Notes: generated by a model from the sequence alone, not told the origin. Positions 26,273 through 35,437 are shown, counted from the stretch's first letter. The stretch is 64,000 bases of DNA from SW10 sp965657795 (GCA_965657795.1 CBFHQJ010000003.1:62001-126000), one strand, 5' to 3'. Translations and numbers: made by a program.

Positions 26273-28309
26273 TTACGCAAGGCCGGATCTCTCGAGGAGT
26301 GCGGTTTGCTCTGGGTCGCGGCCCATGAATTGGCGGTAGGATTCATCCACAGGGCGGGAGTTTCCCCGGGACAGAATCTCTCTTCGGAAACTCATGCCGG
26401 TGTCAGCATTGAGGACGCCTTCTTTGCGGAATCGGGTGAAGGCATCGGCATCCAGGACCTCGGCCCATTTGTAAGAATAATAACCCGCGGCGTAGCCCAC
26501 CGGCGAAGAGAAGAGGTGATTGAAACGGCGGGCCATCGAAGGCCCCTGCGTGGCTAGTTTGGCTTTGTAGTCGGCGAGGATTTCGCGGTCCACTTCGTCG
26601 AGATCCTTGCCGAGATACTTGTCCGGGTTGACGTGCAGTTCCAGATCGAGTTTCCCAAGAGAAAGCTGCCTCATAAAAGCAGTCGCTGACATGTAGTTAC
26701 GCGCCGCAATCATCTTATCAAAGAGTTCGTCAGGAATGGTCTCGCCGGTCTCGTAATGCTTGGCAAAGAAGTCGAGCGACTCACGGTCCCAGCAGAAGTT
26801 TTCCATGATCTGGGAAGGTAGTTCGACGAAGTCCCAGGGGACGTTGACGCCGGCGAGTGACTTGATATCGACATCCGATAGGAGGTGGTGAAGAAGATGG
26901 CCAAACTCGTGGAAGACGGTCTCGACTTCGTTGTGAGTGAGAAGGGCGGGTTTGTCACCGGTGGGTTTGGACATATTGCCGCAGATGAGTCCGAGGTGGG
27001 GCGTGCGAGGATTGGGAAGTCCGGTTTCGAGGAAGTTCATCCAAGCCCCGCCGCGTTTTGATTCGCGAGGATGCCAGTCGGCATAAAAGGAACCGAGATG
27101 ATCGCCGGTGGCCGAATCGCGGATCTCGTAGAACTTGACCTCCGGGTGCCAGGTGCCGGCTTCTGAAGTGGAAATCTTGATGCCGAAGAGTTTGGAGGTC
27201 AGCGAGAAGAGACCGTCCATGACTTGATCGACCGGGAAGTAGGGGCGGAGTGCTTCGTCGTCAAAATCGTAGAGTTCCTTGCGACGCTTTTCAGCCCAGA
27301 AGGAAACATCCCAAGGTTCCATGGGGCCGCTTTCGGCGCCGGTCTTTTCCATCCAGTAAGCCTCCAGATCTTTCATGTCCTCCTGAAAGCTGTTGTTGAT
27401 TTTCGCGTGCAGGTCTTCGGTGAACCCGAGTGCTCCGACCCCTGTTTTTGCCATGCGACGGTTGAGAACGTGATCCGCGAAATTAGCGAAGCCGAGAAGA
27501 GCGGCCTTTTCCTGCCGAAGCTTCAGAATACTCCAAATTTGCTCGGTATTATCGTGGTCGCCACCGTGGCCGATGGTGCTGCCACCGTCCCAGATTTTCT
27601 TCCGCAATTCGCTGCTCTCGGCATATTGCATGACCGGATACATGGAGGGGAACTGCTGGGTGAACCGCCACTGTCCTTCTTTGCCTTTGCTCTTGGCATC
27701 TTCGGCAGCCCCGGTCTTGGCTGATTCGGGGAGTCCGGCCAAATCGTCTTCGTTCTCGACGTAAAGTTCCCACGCGTTGGTGGAGTCGAGGACGTTTTCG
27801 CCAAACTTCTGCGTGACTTTGGCAAGCTCGCTATTGATCTCGAACATGCGCTTTTTGGACTTGGGATCAAGGTCGGCTCCGGCCGCTTTGAAGTCGTCGC
27901 AGGTCTCTTGCACGAAGCGTTGCTGGATTTCAGAGAGTTCCGCGACGGCTTCCGATTCCGAAAAGGATTTGAGGACCTTCCAGAGGTCGTCATCCAGAGA
28001 GATGGAAGAGGAAAATTGCGAGACGACCGGGAGCATCTCGTTGAGGGCTTCGCGGAGTTCGTCGGAGTTGGCGACAGAGTCCAAGTGGTTCACCCGGCCC
28101 CAGGAGCGGTCGAGATCATCGGTAGAGGACTCAAGGGCACCGAAGGTATTTTCAAAGGTGGCTTGTTCGGGTGAAACCGATTTGATGGCTTCGATATTGG
28201 CCTTGCCGATCTCAATGGCCTTGGTGACATCGGCTTTGATATGGTCCGGAGTGAGGCTGGACCAATTGATCTTAAAATCCTGTGCGAGAAAGGGATGGGA
28301 ATCGCTCAT
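26273..28309 (-). CDS. prlC: Oligopeptidase A-like M3 metallopeptidase
   Basis: 678 residues, normal length for M3 oligopeptidases (PrlC/Dcp), which degrade short peptides including cleaved signal peptides in the cytoplasm. The zinc motif HEFGH is present at residues 467-471 (VFHEFGHLLHHLL), with SQIMENFCWD about 25 residues later providing the third ligand (Glu). No signal peptide is seen. ATG start at 28309, only 9 bp downstream of the flavoprotein gene stop, so both are likely one transcript. Convergent with the uptake locus. Confidence 0.92.
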   Translation of the reverse strand: MSDSHPFLAQDFKINWSSLTPDHIKADVTKAIEIGKANIEAIKSVSPEQATFENTFGALESSTDDLDRSWGRVNHLDSVANSDELREALNEMLPVVSQFSSSISLDDDLWKVLKSFSESEAVAELSEIQQRFVQETCDDFKAAGADLDPKSKKRMFEINSELAKVTQKFGENVLDSTNAWELYVENEDDLAGLPESAKTGAAEDAKSKGKEGQWRFTQQFPSMYPVMQYAESSELRKKIWDGGSTIGHGGDHDNTEQIWSILKLRQEKAALLGFANFADHVLNRRMAKTGVGALGFTEDLHAKINNSFQEDMKDLEAYWMEKTGAESGPMEPWDVSFWAEKRRKELYDFDDEALRPYFPVDQVMDGLFSLTSKLFGIKISTSEAGTWHPEVKFYEIRDSATGDHLGSFYADWHPRESKRGGAWMNFLETGLPNPRTPHLGLICGNMSKPTGDKPALLTHNEVETVFHEFGHLLHHLLSDVDIKSLAGVNVPWDFVELPSQIMENFCWDRESLDFFAKHYETGETIPDELFDKMIAARNYMSATAFMRQLSLGKLDLELHVNPDKYLGKDLDEVDREILADYKAKLATQGPSMARRFNHLFSSPVGYAAGYYSYKWAEVLDADAFTRFRKEGVLNADTGMSFRREILSRGNSRPVDESYRQFMGRDPEQTALLERSGLA

Positions 28310-28318
28310 GGCGATGAT

Positions 28319-29578
28319 TTAGACCATCCCGCCGGAATTGCAATGCAGGCGTTCATTGATGGCATGGCCCGCGAGATGGCCGGTGGTCCAGGCGGATTGG
28401 AAGTTGAAGCCCCCTGTGATGCCATCGACATCGAGGACTTCGCCGGCGAAGTAGAGGCCTTGGACGGATTTGCTCTCCATTGTTTTGAGGTTAAGGTCAT
28501 CGAGCGAGACTCCCCCGCAGGTCACAAACTCCTCTTTGTTGAGGCTCTTTCCGGTGACTTTGAATTTGGCAGCAGCTAGTTCCCGGGCAAGGCGCTCGGA
28601 TTGTTCGCGGGTGAGATTGGCCCAAGTTGTCTTTTCGGTGATTTTGGCGGTCTCAGTCAGTCGCTGCCAAAGCCGTCGCGTGATGCCTTCGACGATACTG
28701 CGTTTTTCGACTTTCCGTTTGCCGTGTTCGCGCCGCTGTTCGTCGAATTTTTGTTGAAGGGAATCGGGTGTTTCGCTGCCGGTCCAATTGACTTCGAGGG
28801 TGAAATGGTAGTCGATTTCCGAGAGTTCCCTCGCGCCCCAGGCCGAGGCTTTCAGGGTGGCTGGTCCGCTGAGACCCCAGTGGGTGATGAGGACGGGACC
28901 TTGGGTTTCGATTTTTCCAGCCCGGAGCGAGGCGTTGGGCACCGAGACGCCGGGGAGGCCGTGGAGCCGATAGTCTTCGATCTTGAAGGTGAACAAGGAA
29001 GGGACGGGATCACTAAGTTTATGGCCCAAGTCTTCGGCGGGAATGCGAGCGTGTTTGCTACGAATCCCGCCGGTTGCGACGAGAAGTGACTTGGTGAGGT
29101 AGGTGGTGCCTTCCGTGGTTTCGAGCTCGAAGAGGTCATCGATCGTGCGGACTTTTTCGACGCCACATCGGGTGTGCCAGATGACGCCATTTTTCCGGGC
29201 GGCGGAGGTGAGAGCATCGATGATGGTCTCCGAATTATCGGTGGTGGGGAACATGCGACCGTCGGTTTCGACTTTGAGTTCCACTCCCTGTTCCTCGAAC
29301 CACGTAATGGTGTCGGCTGGTTGGAAGCGGTGGAATGTCCCGATGAGGTTTTTGACCCCGCGAGGATAGTTTTCGACAAGCTCTCGTGGATCGTAGCAAT
29401 CGTGGGTGACGTTGCATCGCCCGCCGCCGGAGATCCGGACCTTGGTGAGAATTTCAGGACCGCGTTCCAGAATGAGGATGTTTTGGGTTCCGGCTTCGGC
29501 TGCTGAAATGGCGCCAAAAAATCCGGCAGCGCCGCCTCCGATCACGATTAAATTGTGTGGGCTGGGCGAGGAACTCAT
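28319..29578 (-). CDS. BaiN/HI0933 family FAD-dependent oxidoreductase
   Basis: The ATG at 29578 is preferred over an upstream TTG at 29590; the protein is then 419 residues. It opens with the dinucleotide-binding motif VIGGGAAGFFGAISAAEAG. It also contains KVRISGGGRCNVTH (family hallmark), GRMFPTTDNSETIIDAL, and near the C-terminus TCGGVSLDDLNLKTMESK and GLYFAGEVLDVDGITGGFNFQSAWTTG, all typical of the HI0933/YhiN/BaiN family. The substrate of this widespread family is mostly unknown. It lies upstream of prlC in the same direction and is divergent from mlaF with 64 bp between starts. Confidence 0.9.
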   Translation of the reverse strand: MSSSPSPHNLIVIGGGAAGFFGAISAAEAGTQNILILERGPEILTKVRISGGGRCNVTHDCYDPRELVENYPRGVKNLIGTFHRFQPADTITWFEEQGVELKVETDGRMFPTTDNSETIIDALTSAARKNGVIWHTRCGVEKVRTIDDLFELETTEGTTYLTKSLLVATGGIRSKHARIPAEDLGHKLSDPVPSLFTFKIEDYRLHGLPGVSVPNASLRAGKIETQGPVLITHWGLSGPATLKASAWGARELSEIDYHFTLEVNWTGSETPDSLQQKFDEQRREHGKRKVEKRSIVEGITRRLWQRLTETAKITEKTTWANLTREQSERLARELAAAKFKVTGKSLNKEEFVTCGGVSLDDLNLKTMESKSVQGLYFAGEVLDVDGITGGFNFQSAWTTGHLAGHAINERLHCNSGGMV

Positions 29579-29642
29579 CGCAGTGAGCAAATCGGAAATT
29601 TCCCGGAGTGCAATTCTTCATTCGAGACTCTAGAAGAGAGCC

Positions 29643-30398
29643 ATGAAGGGCGAGATTTTCCTCGAGATGCGTGGCATTAAGAAGAGTTTTGGCGAGCAAG
29701 TGGTGCTGCGCGGAGTGGATCTGAATGTCAGGCGGGGAGAAATCCTGGTTCTGCTTGGGGGATCTGGGGGAGGGAAGTCGGTTCTGATGAAGCACATGGT
29801 CGGGTTGCTGCAACCGGATGAAGGAACAGTGACTTTGGAGGGGAAGGTGATCTCGGATCTTTCGGAGCGAGAGCTGAGTTGGGCGCGGAAGAAGATTAGT
29901 ATGATGTTTCAAAGCGGCGCCTTATTTGACTCGATGACGGTCGCGGAGAATGTCGCTTTTCCGATGCAGGAGGCTGGGATCAAGGATCGTGACGAACTGG
30001 CTCGACGGGTCAGTGAGGCGCTCAAGATTGTGCGACTCGAAGGTCAGGAGAACAAAATGCCGGCGGATCTCTCTGGAGGAATGCGCAAGCGGGTGGCTTT
30101 GGCCCGGGCGGTGGTGGGGGAACCTTGTTGCGTTCTTTATGATGAACCGCATGCGGGCTTGGACCCGGTGACCGGGGATTCGATCGATCGCCTTATCAAG
30201 GATCTGGCAAATGAGCATGGCATTACCAATGTGGTGATTACGCATGAGATGCGCAGCGCGTTTCGGATTGCGGACCGCTTGGTTTTTATGAAGGACGGTT
30301 TAATTTACTGGGAAGGGACTCCGGATGAACTGAAGGCCAGCAAGGATCCGGTAATGGTGAATTTCGTGGAAGGGCGGGCGCAGGATTCGGATTTGTGA
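29643..30398 (+). CDS. mlaF: Phospholipid transport ABC ATPase MlaF
   Basis: 251-residue ABC ATPase: Walker A GGSGGGKS (~39-46), signature LSGGMRKRVALARA (~142), and Walker B VLYDEPHAGLDP. The glycine-rich Walker A, DEPHAGLDP and the following GDSIDRLIKDL are those of the MlaF/Ttg2A group, which powers phospholipid traffic between inner and outer membrane. It is followed by mlaD (29 bp gap). The permease gene mlaE, usually adjacent, is not in this window. ATG start at 29643. Confidence 0.92.
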   Translation: MKGEIFLEMRGIKKSFGEQVVLRGVDLNVRRGEILVLLGGSGGGKSVLMKHMVGLLQPDEGTVTLEGKVISDLSERELSWARKKISMMFQSGALFDSMTVAENVAFPMQEAGIKDRDELARRVSEALKIVRLEGQENKMPADLSGGMRKRVALARAVVGEPCCVLYDEPHAGLDPVTGDSIDRLIKDLANEHGITNVVITHEMRSAFRIADRLVFMKDGLIYWEGTPDELKASKDPVMVNFVEGRAQDSDL

Positions 30399-30427
30399 TT
30401 TAGGCGCGTGCGGGGCATAGTGTCGCC

Positions 30428-31426
30428 ATGGCGACCAATTCCAAAAAGACCGAGACGATGGTCGGAGTCTTTCTTTTTCTCGGGCTGGCGATGCTCGGGA
30501 CGATCATTCTCCTCTTCGGGAATATCGGAGACCTCTTCAAGGAGCGTTATGAGATCAAGGTGAATTTCAAGGAAGCTCCTGGAATTATCAAAGGAAGCAC
30601 GGTTCGCCTGCGGGGTGCCAAAATCGGCGAAGTGGCGGAGAAGCCCAAGTTGGTGGATGGCTCGATGATCCAGGTGGTGCTAGCCATTAATGAGGATCAT
30701 CGGATTGAGAAGGGCGCCTTTATGCGGATCAGTCAGGCCAGTCTACTCGGGGATAAGGAGATTTTAATCACTCCGCCAGCGGTGGGGACAGAGGATTTTA
30801 TAGAGGAAGGGGGCACCGTGATGGGGGCCGGTCCGGGTGGTTTGGACCTTCTCCAAAGCGAGGCTGAATTGATCGCAGGAAGCGCCCGTGAAGTGATCGA
30901 GGAGGCTCAGAAAGCCCTTCTGAAAATCGAGGAGTCGGTCGTTGAAGTGAAGATCGTTGCTTCGAAGCTTTCCGAAACGATGGACAAGGTGAATGGGGAG
31001 GTGCTTTCCGCTGAGAATATTCGGAGGTTCGACGGGACTCTCGCGAATCTCGAGAAGGCATCAGCATCCTTCGTGACATTGGGCGAAAAACTGGACCCGG
31101 CGATTGGCGATTTCCGTTCGGCCATTAACGAGGTGCGTGAAACGAACCAGACTGCGCAATCCGCGATCGCGCGGGTGAGTCCGGCCTTGGAAGATGTCCC
31201 CCGCGTTTTGACCTCGATTGAAAAGACGGCAGTTACCGCAACGGCGGCAATCGCGAAAATCGATGACAATAAGGGAGCACTGGGAGCTTTGGTATCTGAT
31301 CAGGAACTCAAGACCGACATGAAGGATTTTGTCCGTAATCTTAAAAAAGGCGGCATACTTGGTTATAAGAACGAGGACGAGAAAGAGGAAGATCCGCGTG
31401 ATCGCTTTCGGGGAAGGCGCCGCTAA
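30428..31426 (+). CDS. mlaD: MCE-domain protein MlaD
   Basis: 332 residues: one N-terminal membrane helix (~14-33), an MCE domain (~37-115, starting YEIKVNFKEAPGIIKGSTVRLRGAKIGEV) and a long helical tail (~150-310). MCE proteins form hexameric rings that bind lipids in the periplasm. The tail is longer than in E. coli MlaD (~183 residues) and could extend across the periplasm. It forms an operon with mlaF. Confidence 0.9.
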   Translation: MATNSKKTETMVGVFLFLGLAMLGTIILLFGNIGDLFKERYEIKVNFKEAPGIIKGSTVRLRGAKIGEVAEKPKLVDGSMIQVVLAINEDHRIEKGAFMRISQASLLGDKEILITPPAVGTEDFIEEGGTVMGAGPGGLDLLQSEAELIAGSAREVIEEAQKALLKIEESVVEVKIVASKLSETMDKVNGEVLSAENIRRFDGTLANLEKASASFVTLGEKLDPAIGDFRSAINEVRETNQTAQSAIARVSPALEDVPRVLTSIEKTAVTATAAIAKIDDNKGALGALVSDQELKTDMKDFVRNLKKGGILGYKNEDEKEEDPRDRFRGRRR

Positions 31427-31480
31427 TTCGAGCGTAATCGATTCTCGTCAGGGTGTCGGATTTTCCGCATATTCTCCGGC

Positions 31481-32740
31481 ATGCGTTTGCTCATTGTCTT
31501 TTTTACCGTTGTTCTTCCGCTCACTTCACTCACGGCCCGGGAGCCGGTGGCAGTGATTCCTCCTGACTCTGAAATAGCCGGAGAGGGACCGGTTCGACGA
31601 TACGATTGGTTTCGAAATCTCTGGAAGAACAAGCGCACGGCTTGGGCCACTGAGGTGGAGGCGAAGCAAGGGGCGCTCGTGTTTTTGGGAGACTCCATCA
31701 CCCAAGGCTGGGGAAATCAGATGAACGGTGCTTTTGGGAAGACCAAGGTTGCGAACCGGGGAATCAGCGGGGATACGACACGGGGCATGCTTTACCGGAT
31801 GCCGGAGGATGTGCTGGCACTCAAGCCCACAGGTGTGGTTCTTTTGATGGGGACGAATGATCTCGAAGAAGGGGCCACTCCGGAAGTGATTGCAGGGAAT
31901 TTGAAGCTCATTATTCAGAAACTCAAAGCTTCGAACAAAGAGATGCCCATCATCTTGTGTAATGTCTTCCCGAGTCATGAATCGAAAAAACGTTCGGCGG
32001 AGCAAATTAAGAAGATCAACGCCTTGTATGCGGAAGCGGTGAAGGGAGACAAGCAGGTCACTTTGATCGATACTTGGTCGATGTTTGCAAACGAGAACGG
32101 AAATGCGCGCAAGTCCGAGTTTCCTGATCTTCTTCACCCCAACGCAGTGGGTTATGAAATGTGGGCCAATACCTTGCGTCCGGTTCTCGAAACCTTGGAC
32201 CTCGTAGAGGTGCCGGTGGACGATTTTAAAATTGAGGAGGGATACAAGCTGCTTTTTAACGGTAAAGATTTAACGGGGTGGGGATACCGGAATAAGAAGA
32301 CCCTCGCGAAGACGGAAAGCTTTGATGGAAAAGTGACCAGCAGTGAAGACCGCTACCTTGCGAAAAATGGTCGTCTCATCGTGACCACTCCGCCGGAGGG
32401 AAGAAGCTTTACCCAGCTTTGGACAAGCGAGGAATTCGAGACGGACTTCACGCTGAAGCTTGAATTTCGTGCCAACGCGAACGCCGATAGCGGAGTCTTT
32501 ATTAGGCGACCCCAGTTGCAGTGCCGCGATTATCTGGTGGCCGGACCTTATAAGAATCTCAAGAGCTACAAGGCTGGAGGTTGGAATGAAATCGTGGTCG
32601 AGGTAAAGGGGCGAAGCGCCCGTTGCACCTGCAATGGCGAAGTTCTCGAAGCGGAATTCAAGCTTCCTAAAAGTGGGCCGATCGGCTTGGAAGGGGATCG
32701 CGGACAAATGGAATACCGCCGGATTCGAATCAAACGGTAA
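31481..32740 (+). CDS. SGNH/GDSL esterase fused to DUF1080 domain
   Basis: 419 residues with a signal peptide (1-19). The SGNH hydrolase domain (~55-235) carries all blocks: GDSITQGW (nucleophile Ser72), GISGDTT, GTNDLEEG (124-127) and DLLHPNAVGYE (Asp216, His219). It resembles platelet-activating-factor acetylhydrolase-type carbohydrate esterases. A DUF1080 domain (~247-419, LLFNGKDLTGWG ... ADSGVFIR ... NEIVVEVKG) follows; this domain is known as 3-keto-disaccharide hydrolase in some Bacteroidetes and is very common in Verrucomicrobiota. A secreted enzyme that deacetylates and binds or cleaves glycans is likely. Standalone gene with its stop at 32740. Confidence 0.9.
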   Translation: MRLLIVFFTVVLPLTSLTAREPVAVIPPDSEIAGEGPVRRYDWFRNLWKNKRTAWATEVEAKQGALVFLGDSITQGWGNQMNGAFGKTKVANRGISGDTTRGMLYRMPEDVLALKPTGVVLLMGTNDLEEGATPEVIAGNLKLIIQKLKASNKEMPIILCNVFPSHESKKRSAEQIKKINALYAEAVKGDKQVTLIDTWSMFANENGNARKSEFPDLLHPNAVGYEMWANTLRPVLETLDLVEVPVDDFKIEEGYKLLFNGKDLTGWGYRNKKTLAKTESFDGKVTSSEDRYLAKNGRLIVTTPPEGRSFTQLWTSEEFETDFTLKLEFRANANADSGVFIRRPQLQCRDYLVAGPYKNLKSYKAGGWNEIVVEVKGRSARCTCNGEVLEAEFKLPKSGPIGLEGDRGQMEYRRIRIKR

Positions 32741-33258
32741 TGGATATTAAATCCCGATAACGAGAGGGCATAAATGCCGACGCGAGGTTTCGGCCTTGCC
32801 CGTCGTTGTCGATAGGAAGCCAACGAAGTATTTCCCCCTCCATCCCCACCTTTTCTCCTATGGCCTTCGTGTTCCAAAGATTGATTTTTGAATCATGGAG
32901 GGAGTAATTCTGATCGCTGTAATGTTGTCATTTGTTTTGCGAGTGACGACGATATTACTCCACCAAAAATAGGCACGAAGGGTCACCACACTCTTCAGGC
33001 CTCCCTAGATAATATGCTTCATCTGCATGTCGAGCTGAAGTCAGAATTTGAGCCCAGTTCTCTAAATCAACATTCCAAGCCTTTATCAGTTGCCCTATCA
33101 CCACTTGGCCCAATATTTGCCGCGAGTCGGGGCCCTCTTGTTTTTTTAATGACAATGGGGTAGTCTCAAGTTTGGAGTTTTCGCCACGTAAAAAAGGGGA
33201 GCCTGCTGGCTCCCCTTTTTAACAAGTGAAATAATGTAGTCAGAATTACTCTAAAACT
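32741..33258. other. Gene-poor stretch with a decayed minus-strand frame
   Basis: No intact gene is supported. One minus-strand frame, 33155 down to 32730, reads like protein in two parts (GQLIKAWNVDLENWAQILTS... and KVGMEGEILRWLPIDNDGQG...) but is broken by in-frame stops near 32955 and 32932. It therefore looks like a decayed gene of unknown family. A strong bidirectional terminator lies at its right end. Confidence 0.4.
33191..33220. terminator. Bidirectional terminator
   Basis: A perfect 13-bp inverted repeat (33191-33203 with 33208-33220), a TGCT loop, an A run on the left and T run on the right. It works for the minus-strand barrel gene ending at 33259 and could stop read-through from the plus strand. 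Confidence 0.93.
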
Positions 33259-34047
33259 CTAAAAGCCAAACGAAAGAGAGGCTCCGATGACGGTCTCGTC
33301 CTCGGTGAGGCCAGGAGCGTCAGTAATAACATGAGTCACCCCGACGCTTGCGCTAAGATTATCGTCAAGACTGATGTTGAGAGCACCAGAAAGAGACAAG
33401 AAATCAACATCTTCCCAACCGAGTCCAAGTTCCCTAACCGTTTCAAAATTAGGACCAACTTCGAGATTACCCAGAGGATCTTCGTCCCAGTTACCATAGG
33501 TCACTCCAAGAGTAGCAGAAACATTATCTGCAACATCGACAGAGTAGCTTGCTGAGATCTCATAGTAAAGATCCCCAGTATACTCGTCTGTGGTGTTGAA
33601 GAAAGCAGTCGCGCTTAAGTCAATGCACGCGATAGTGGCAGACAGACCTGTGTAGATCTCTAAACGATCAGCGGTTCCTCCGAGGATTCCATTATAGGAA
33701 GTGTTGATGATTCCGACATTAAGATCCACTCCCTCCGCAAGACCTCGAGAGACGCCAGCGGTAATCCTAGTCTCGTCCAGGCCCCCCGGCCAAAGAAGTG
33801 CGCCAATACCAATCGAACTTTCCTCTATGTCAGAAGATCCTTGGAACAAACCGACGTTCCAGTCGAGTCCAGCAACGGATCCAGAAGCATCGATAGCGAG
33901 GCTGACCTGATCTGCACCGAGGTTAACACCGCGATAAATGTAATCCGAATTGTAACCCGCGGAGATACTACTCTCGACATCAGCGTTGGCAAAACCAACA
34001 AGCGAAAAAGAAAGCCCAGCAATTGACAATGTTTTATTTAAATACAT
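33259..34047 (-). CDS. Outer-membrane beta-barrel protein, Gcw_chp/TIGR02001-like
   Basis: The ATG at 34047 is preferred over upstream in-frame starts (34089, 34074), because it puts a signal peptide (MYLNKTLSIAGLSF..., ending NA) at the N-terminus; the protein is then 262 residues. The mature start SAGYNSDYIYRGVNLG is typical of the TIGR02001 (Gcw_chp) family of predicted porin-like barrels. Regular alternating strands continue to the C-terminal SLSFGF, ending in Phe as barrel proteins do. It has many Asn/Asp/Ser and a lower G+C than its neighbours. It sits intact inside a decayed region, so it may have arrived by transfer. Confidence 0.85.
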   Translation of the reverse strand: MYLNKTLSIAGLSFSLVGFANADVESSISAGYNSDYIYRGVNLGADQVSLAIDASGSVAGLDWNVGLFQGSSDIEESSIGIGALLWPGGLDETRITAGVSRGLAEGVDLNVGIINTSYNGILGGTADRLEIYTGLSATIACIDLSATAFFNTTDEYTGDLYYEISASYSVDVADNVSATLGVTYGNWDEDPLGNLEVGPNFETVRELGLGWEDVDFLSLSGALNISLDDNLSASVGVTHVITDAPGLTEDETVIGASLSFGF

Positions 34048-34540
34048 AGCGTCGCGAAGATGAAAAGCATTCATTAAATCGTCAAGCACTATTCATCAAT
34101 TTTCCTTAAATAATTTGGACCAAGCAAATCAACTACCTCCCTATTCGCATCAGGATGATCCTAACCCATTGAGAGAAAGTGAGTTTCTCTGGTCGCGGCC
34201 ATTCGGTTGTGAGGTGGAGGATTCAGGTGAGCTATCGCTGACCCGCTATGCCCGAGTAGTGCTTCGGGTGAAGTAGCAAGTGCTTGATTACTCTTTGGTC
34301 TTTTTCTCCATTGCTTGCTCGATGACGGGCCAGTCGTTTTTCCAAGGGGGGGGAGGTGGAAGCGGGAGGAGCCGCGATTTGGTCTGGAGTAGTAATGGTG
34401 GGTGAGGTAGGCGAGCTGCTCTTAGTTTTCGCGGACGACTTCACGAGGCCGGTCGCAGTAGTATTGTATTGATAGGCGGTCGGGTTGTGGGCAGCGGGGC
34501 TCTTGAAAGTGTGATGAATACCTCCGCACTGGGCACCCGG

Positions 34541-35009
34541 AAAATTGGCCTCTGTGTTTCCAGATCATGGAAGCGTACCCACCAAAGTCCCGGGTCGGAG
34601 GTGCCCTCCTTATAGCGGAGGATTCCAGTGACAGCATGTTTACGATACCACTAGCGGGCGGCTTGAAGAGCGGGGCCGATGCGGTTGTTGGTCTCTTGCC
34701 TTTTTTCAAAAACCGGATGACTGAGACGCTTTCATAGCTGTTGAGCGATGCTGGTTCCTGCATGCGGGCACCGGAAGGGGCGAGGGTGAGCGGGTCGTGT
34801 TGGGCGCACCAAATGGTTGGGTTGCCGTCAATCACGATTTGAGCCTTCAGCAAGCAGTCAATGCCATGGGTGACGGCATCGCGAGCCGGCTGGCGGCGTT
34901 CATCGTTGATAAAGCTGAAGGGTTCTTTATGCTTGGCGATTTTGTGGAAAAGGCCGAGGGCGTTGAGCATGGCGTCATCGTTGAGAGTGACTTGATCGTG
35001 ATAGCCTGC
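34541..35009 (-). pseudogene. Remnant of PL10-type pectate lyase
   Basis: The minus strand from 35009 encodes AGYHDQVTLNDDAMLNAL, FSFINDERRQPARDAVTHGIDCLLKAQ, PTIWCAQHDPLTLAPSGAR and ASLNSYESVSVIRFL, the conserved core of family-10 pectate lyases (Pec_lyase). The frame then shifts near 34706 at an A-run, continues as IGPALQAAR, hits an in-frame TAG, and goes on as WYRKHAVTGILRYKEGTSDPGLWWVRFHDLETQRPIF to about 34541, where similarity ends. Both ends of the gene are missing (about 155 of ~350 residues remain), so it cannot make an active enzyme. It abuts a recombinase remnant on the same strand. Confidence 0.75.
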
Positions 35010-35158
35010 AACGTGTCTTCATCATGAGTTACGAAGATTTCATGCACATCGTCACTAGAATGAGCCATAAGAGATTTCCGGATACCTTTACCAACATCAG
35101 ACTGAAGCAGCCAAGTGTCAAAGCTGTGTCGTAGACTGGGAAACGAGCGGTGGCCCAT
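35010..35158 (-). pseudogene. Remnant of tyrosine recombinase C-terminal domain
   Basis: The minus strand from 35158 reads SLRHSFDTWLLQSDVGKGIRKSLMAHSSDDVHEIFVTHD, the last catalytic block of phage-type integrases (normally HxLRHTF ... LMGHSS ... YTH). The catalytic His is Pro here (FPSLRHS) and the catalytic Tyr is Phe (EIFVTHD), and everything upstream is missing. It is a non-functional fragment, evidence of a past mobile element in this region. It runs directly into the lyase remnant in another frame. Confidence 0.7.
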
Positions 35159-35437
35159 AGATCCGTTGTCTAATCTGACCTGTTTGGGGACCTGGTGCCA
35201 CCGCCGGTCCCTTTCATTAAGTCCTGATCAATTTGCCACCTACAATCCAAGGTTTAAGACGAACATTCAAAGTGGTCCAGGAGTGGTGGCCTGATCACAA
35301 GAACTTGCGAAACTTTATAATGGTTCAGTGAGTGAAGACGGCGGGCGAGGTGATCCGTATCGTGATATCCTAAGTAATCTGGATCATTTTTAGCTTCGAT
35401 GGGGTGCTTTTTAAGCAGCTTAAGGTTGAATTCCCTC

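Larger units (their letters stand above)
34048..35437. other. Decayed region between barrel gene and sulfatase
   Basis: About 1.4 kb without an intact gene. It holds the lyase and recombinase remnants on the minus strand (34541-35158). Both 34048-34540 and 35159-35437 hold no recognised coding or RNA feature. Short frames here are fragmentary. Probably the scar of an integrated element. Confidence 0.55.

Noticed and set aside
32943..32958. GTGAC-N6-ATTAC, a fifth PHO-box-like site.
   Set aside because: One base off the motif, in a decayed region with no downstream gene; likely chance.
32888..33163. 91-codon plus-strand frame.
   Set aside because: No start context and no family; it overlaps the decayed minus-strand frame and the composition is not gene-like.
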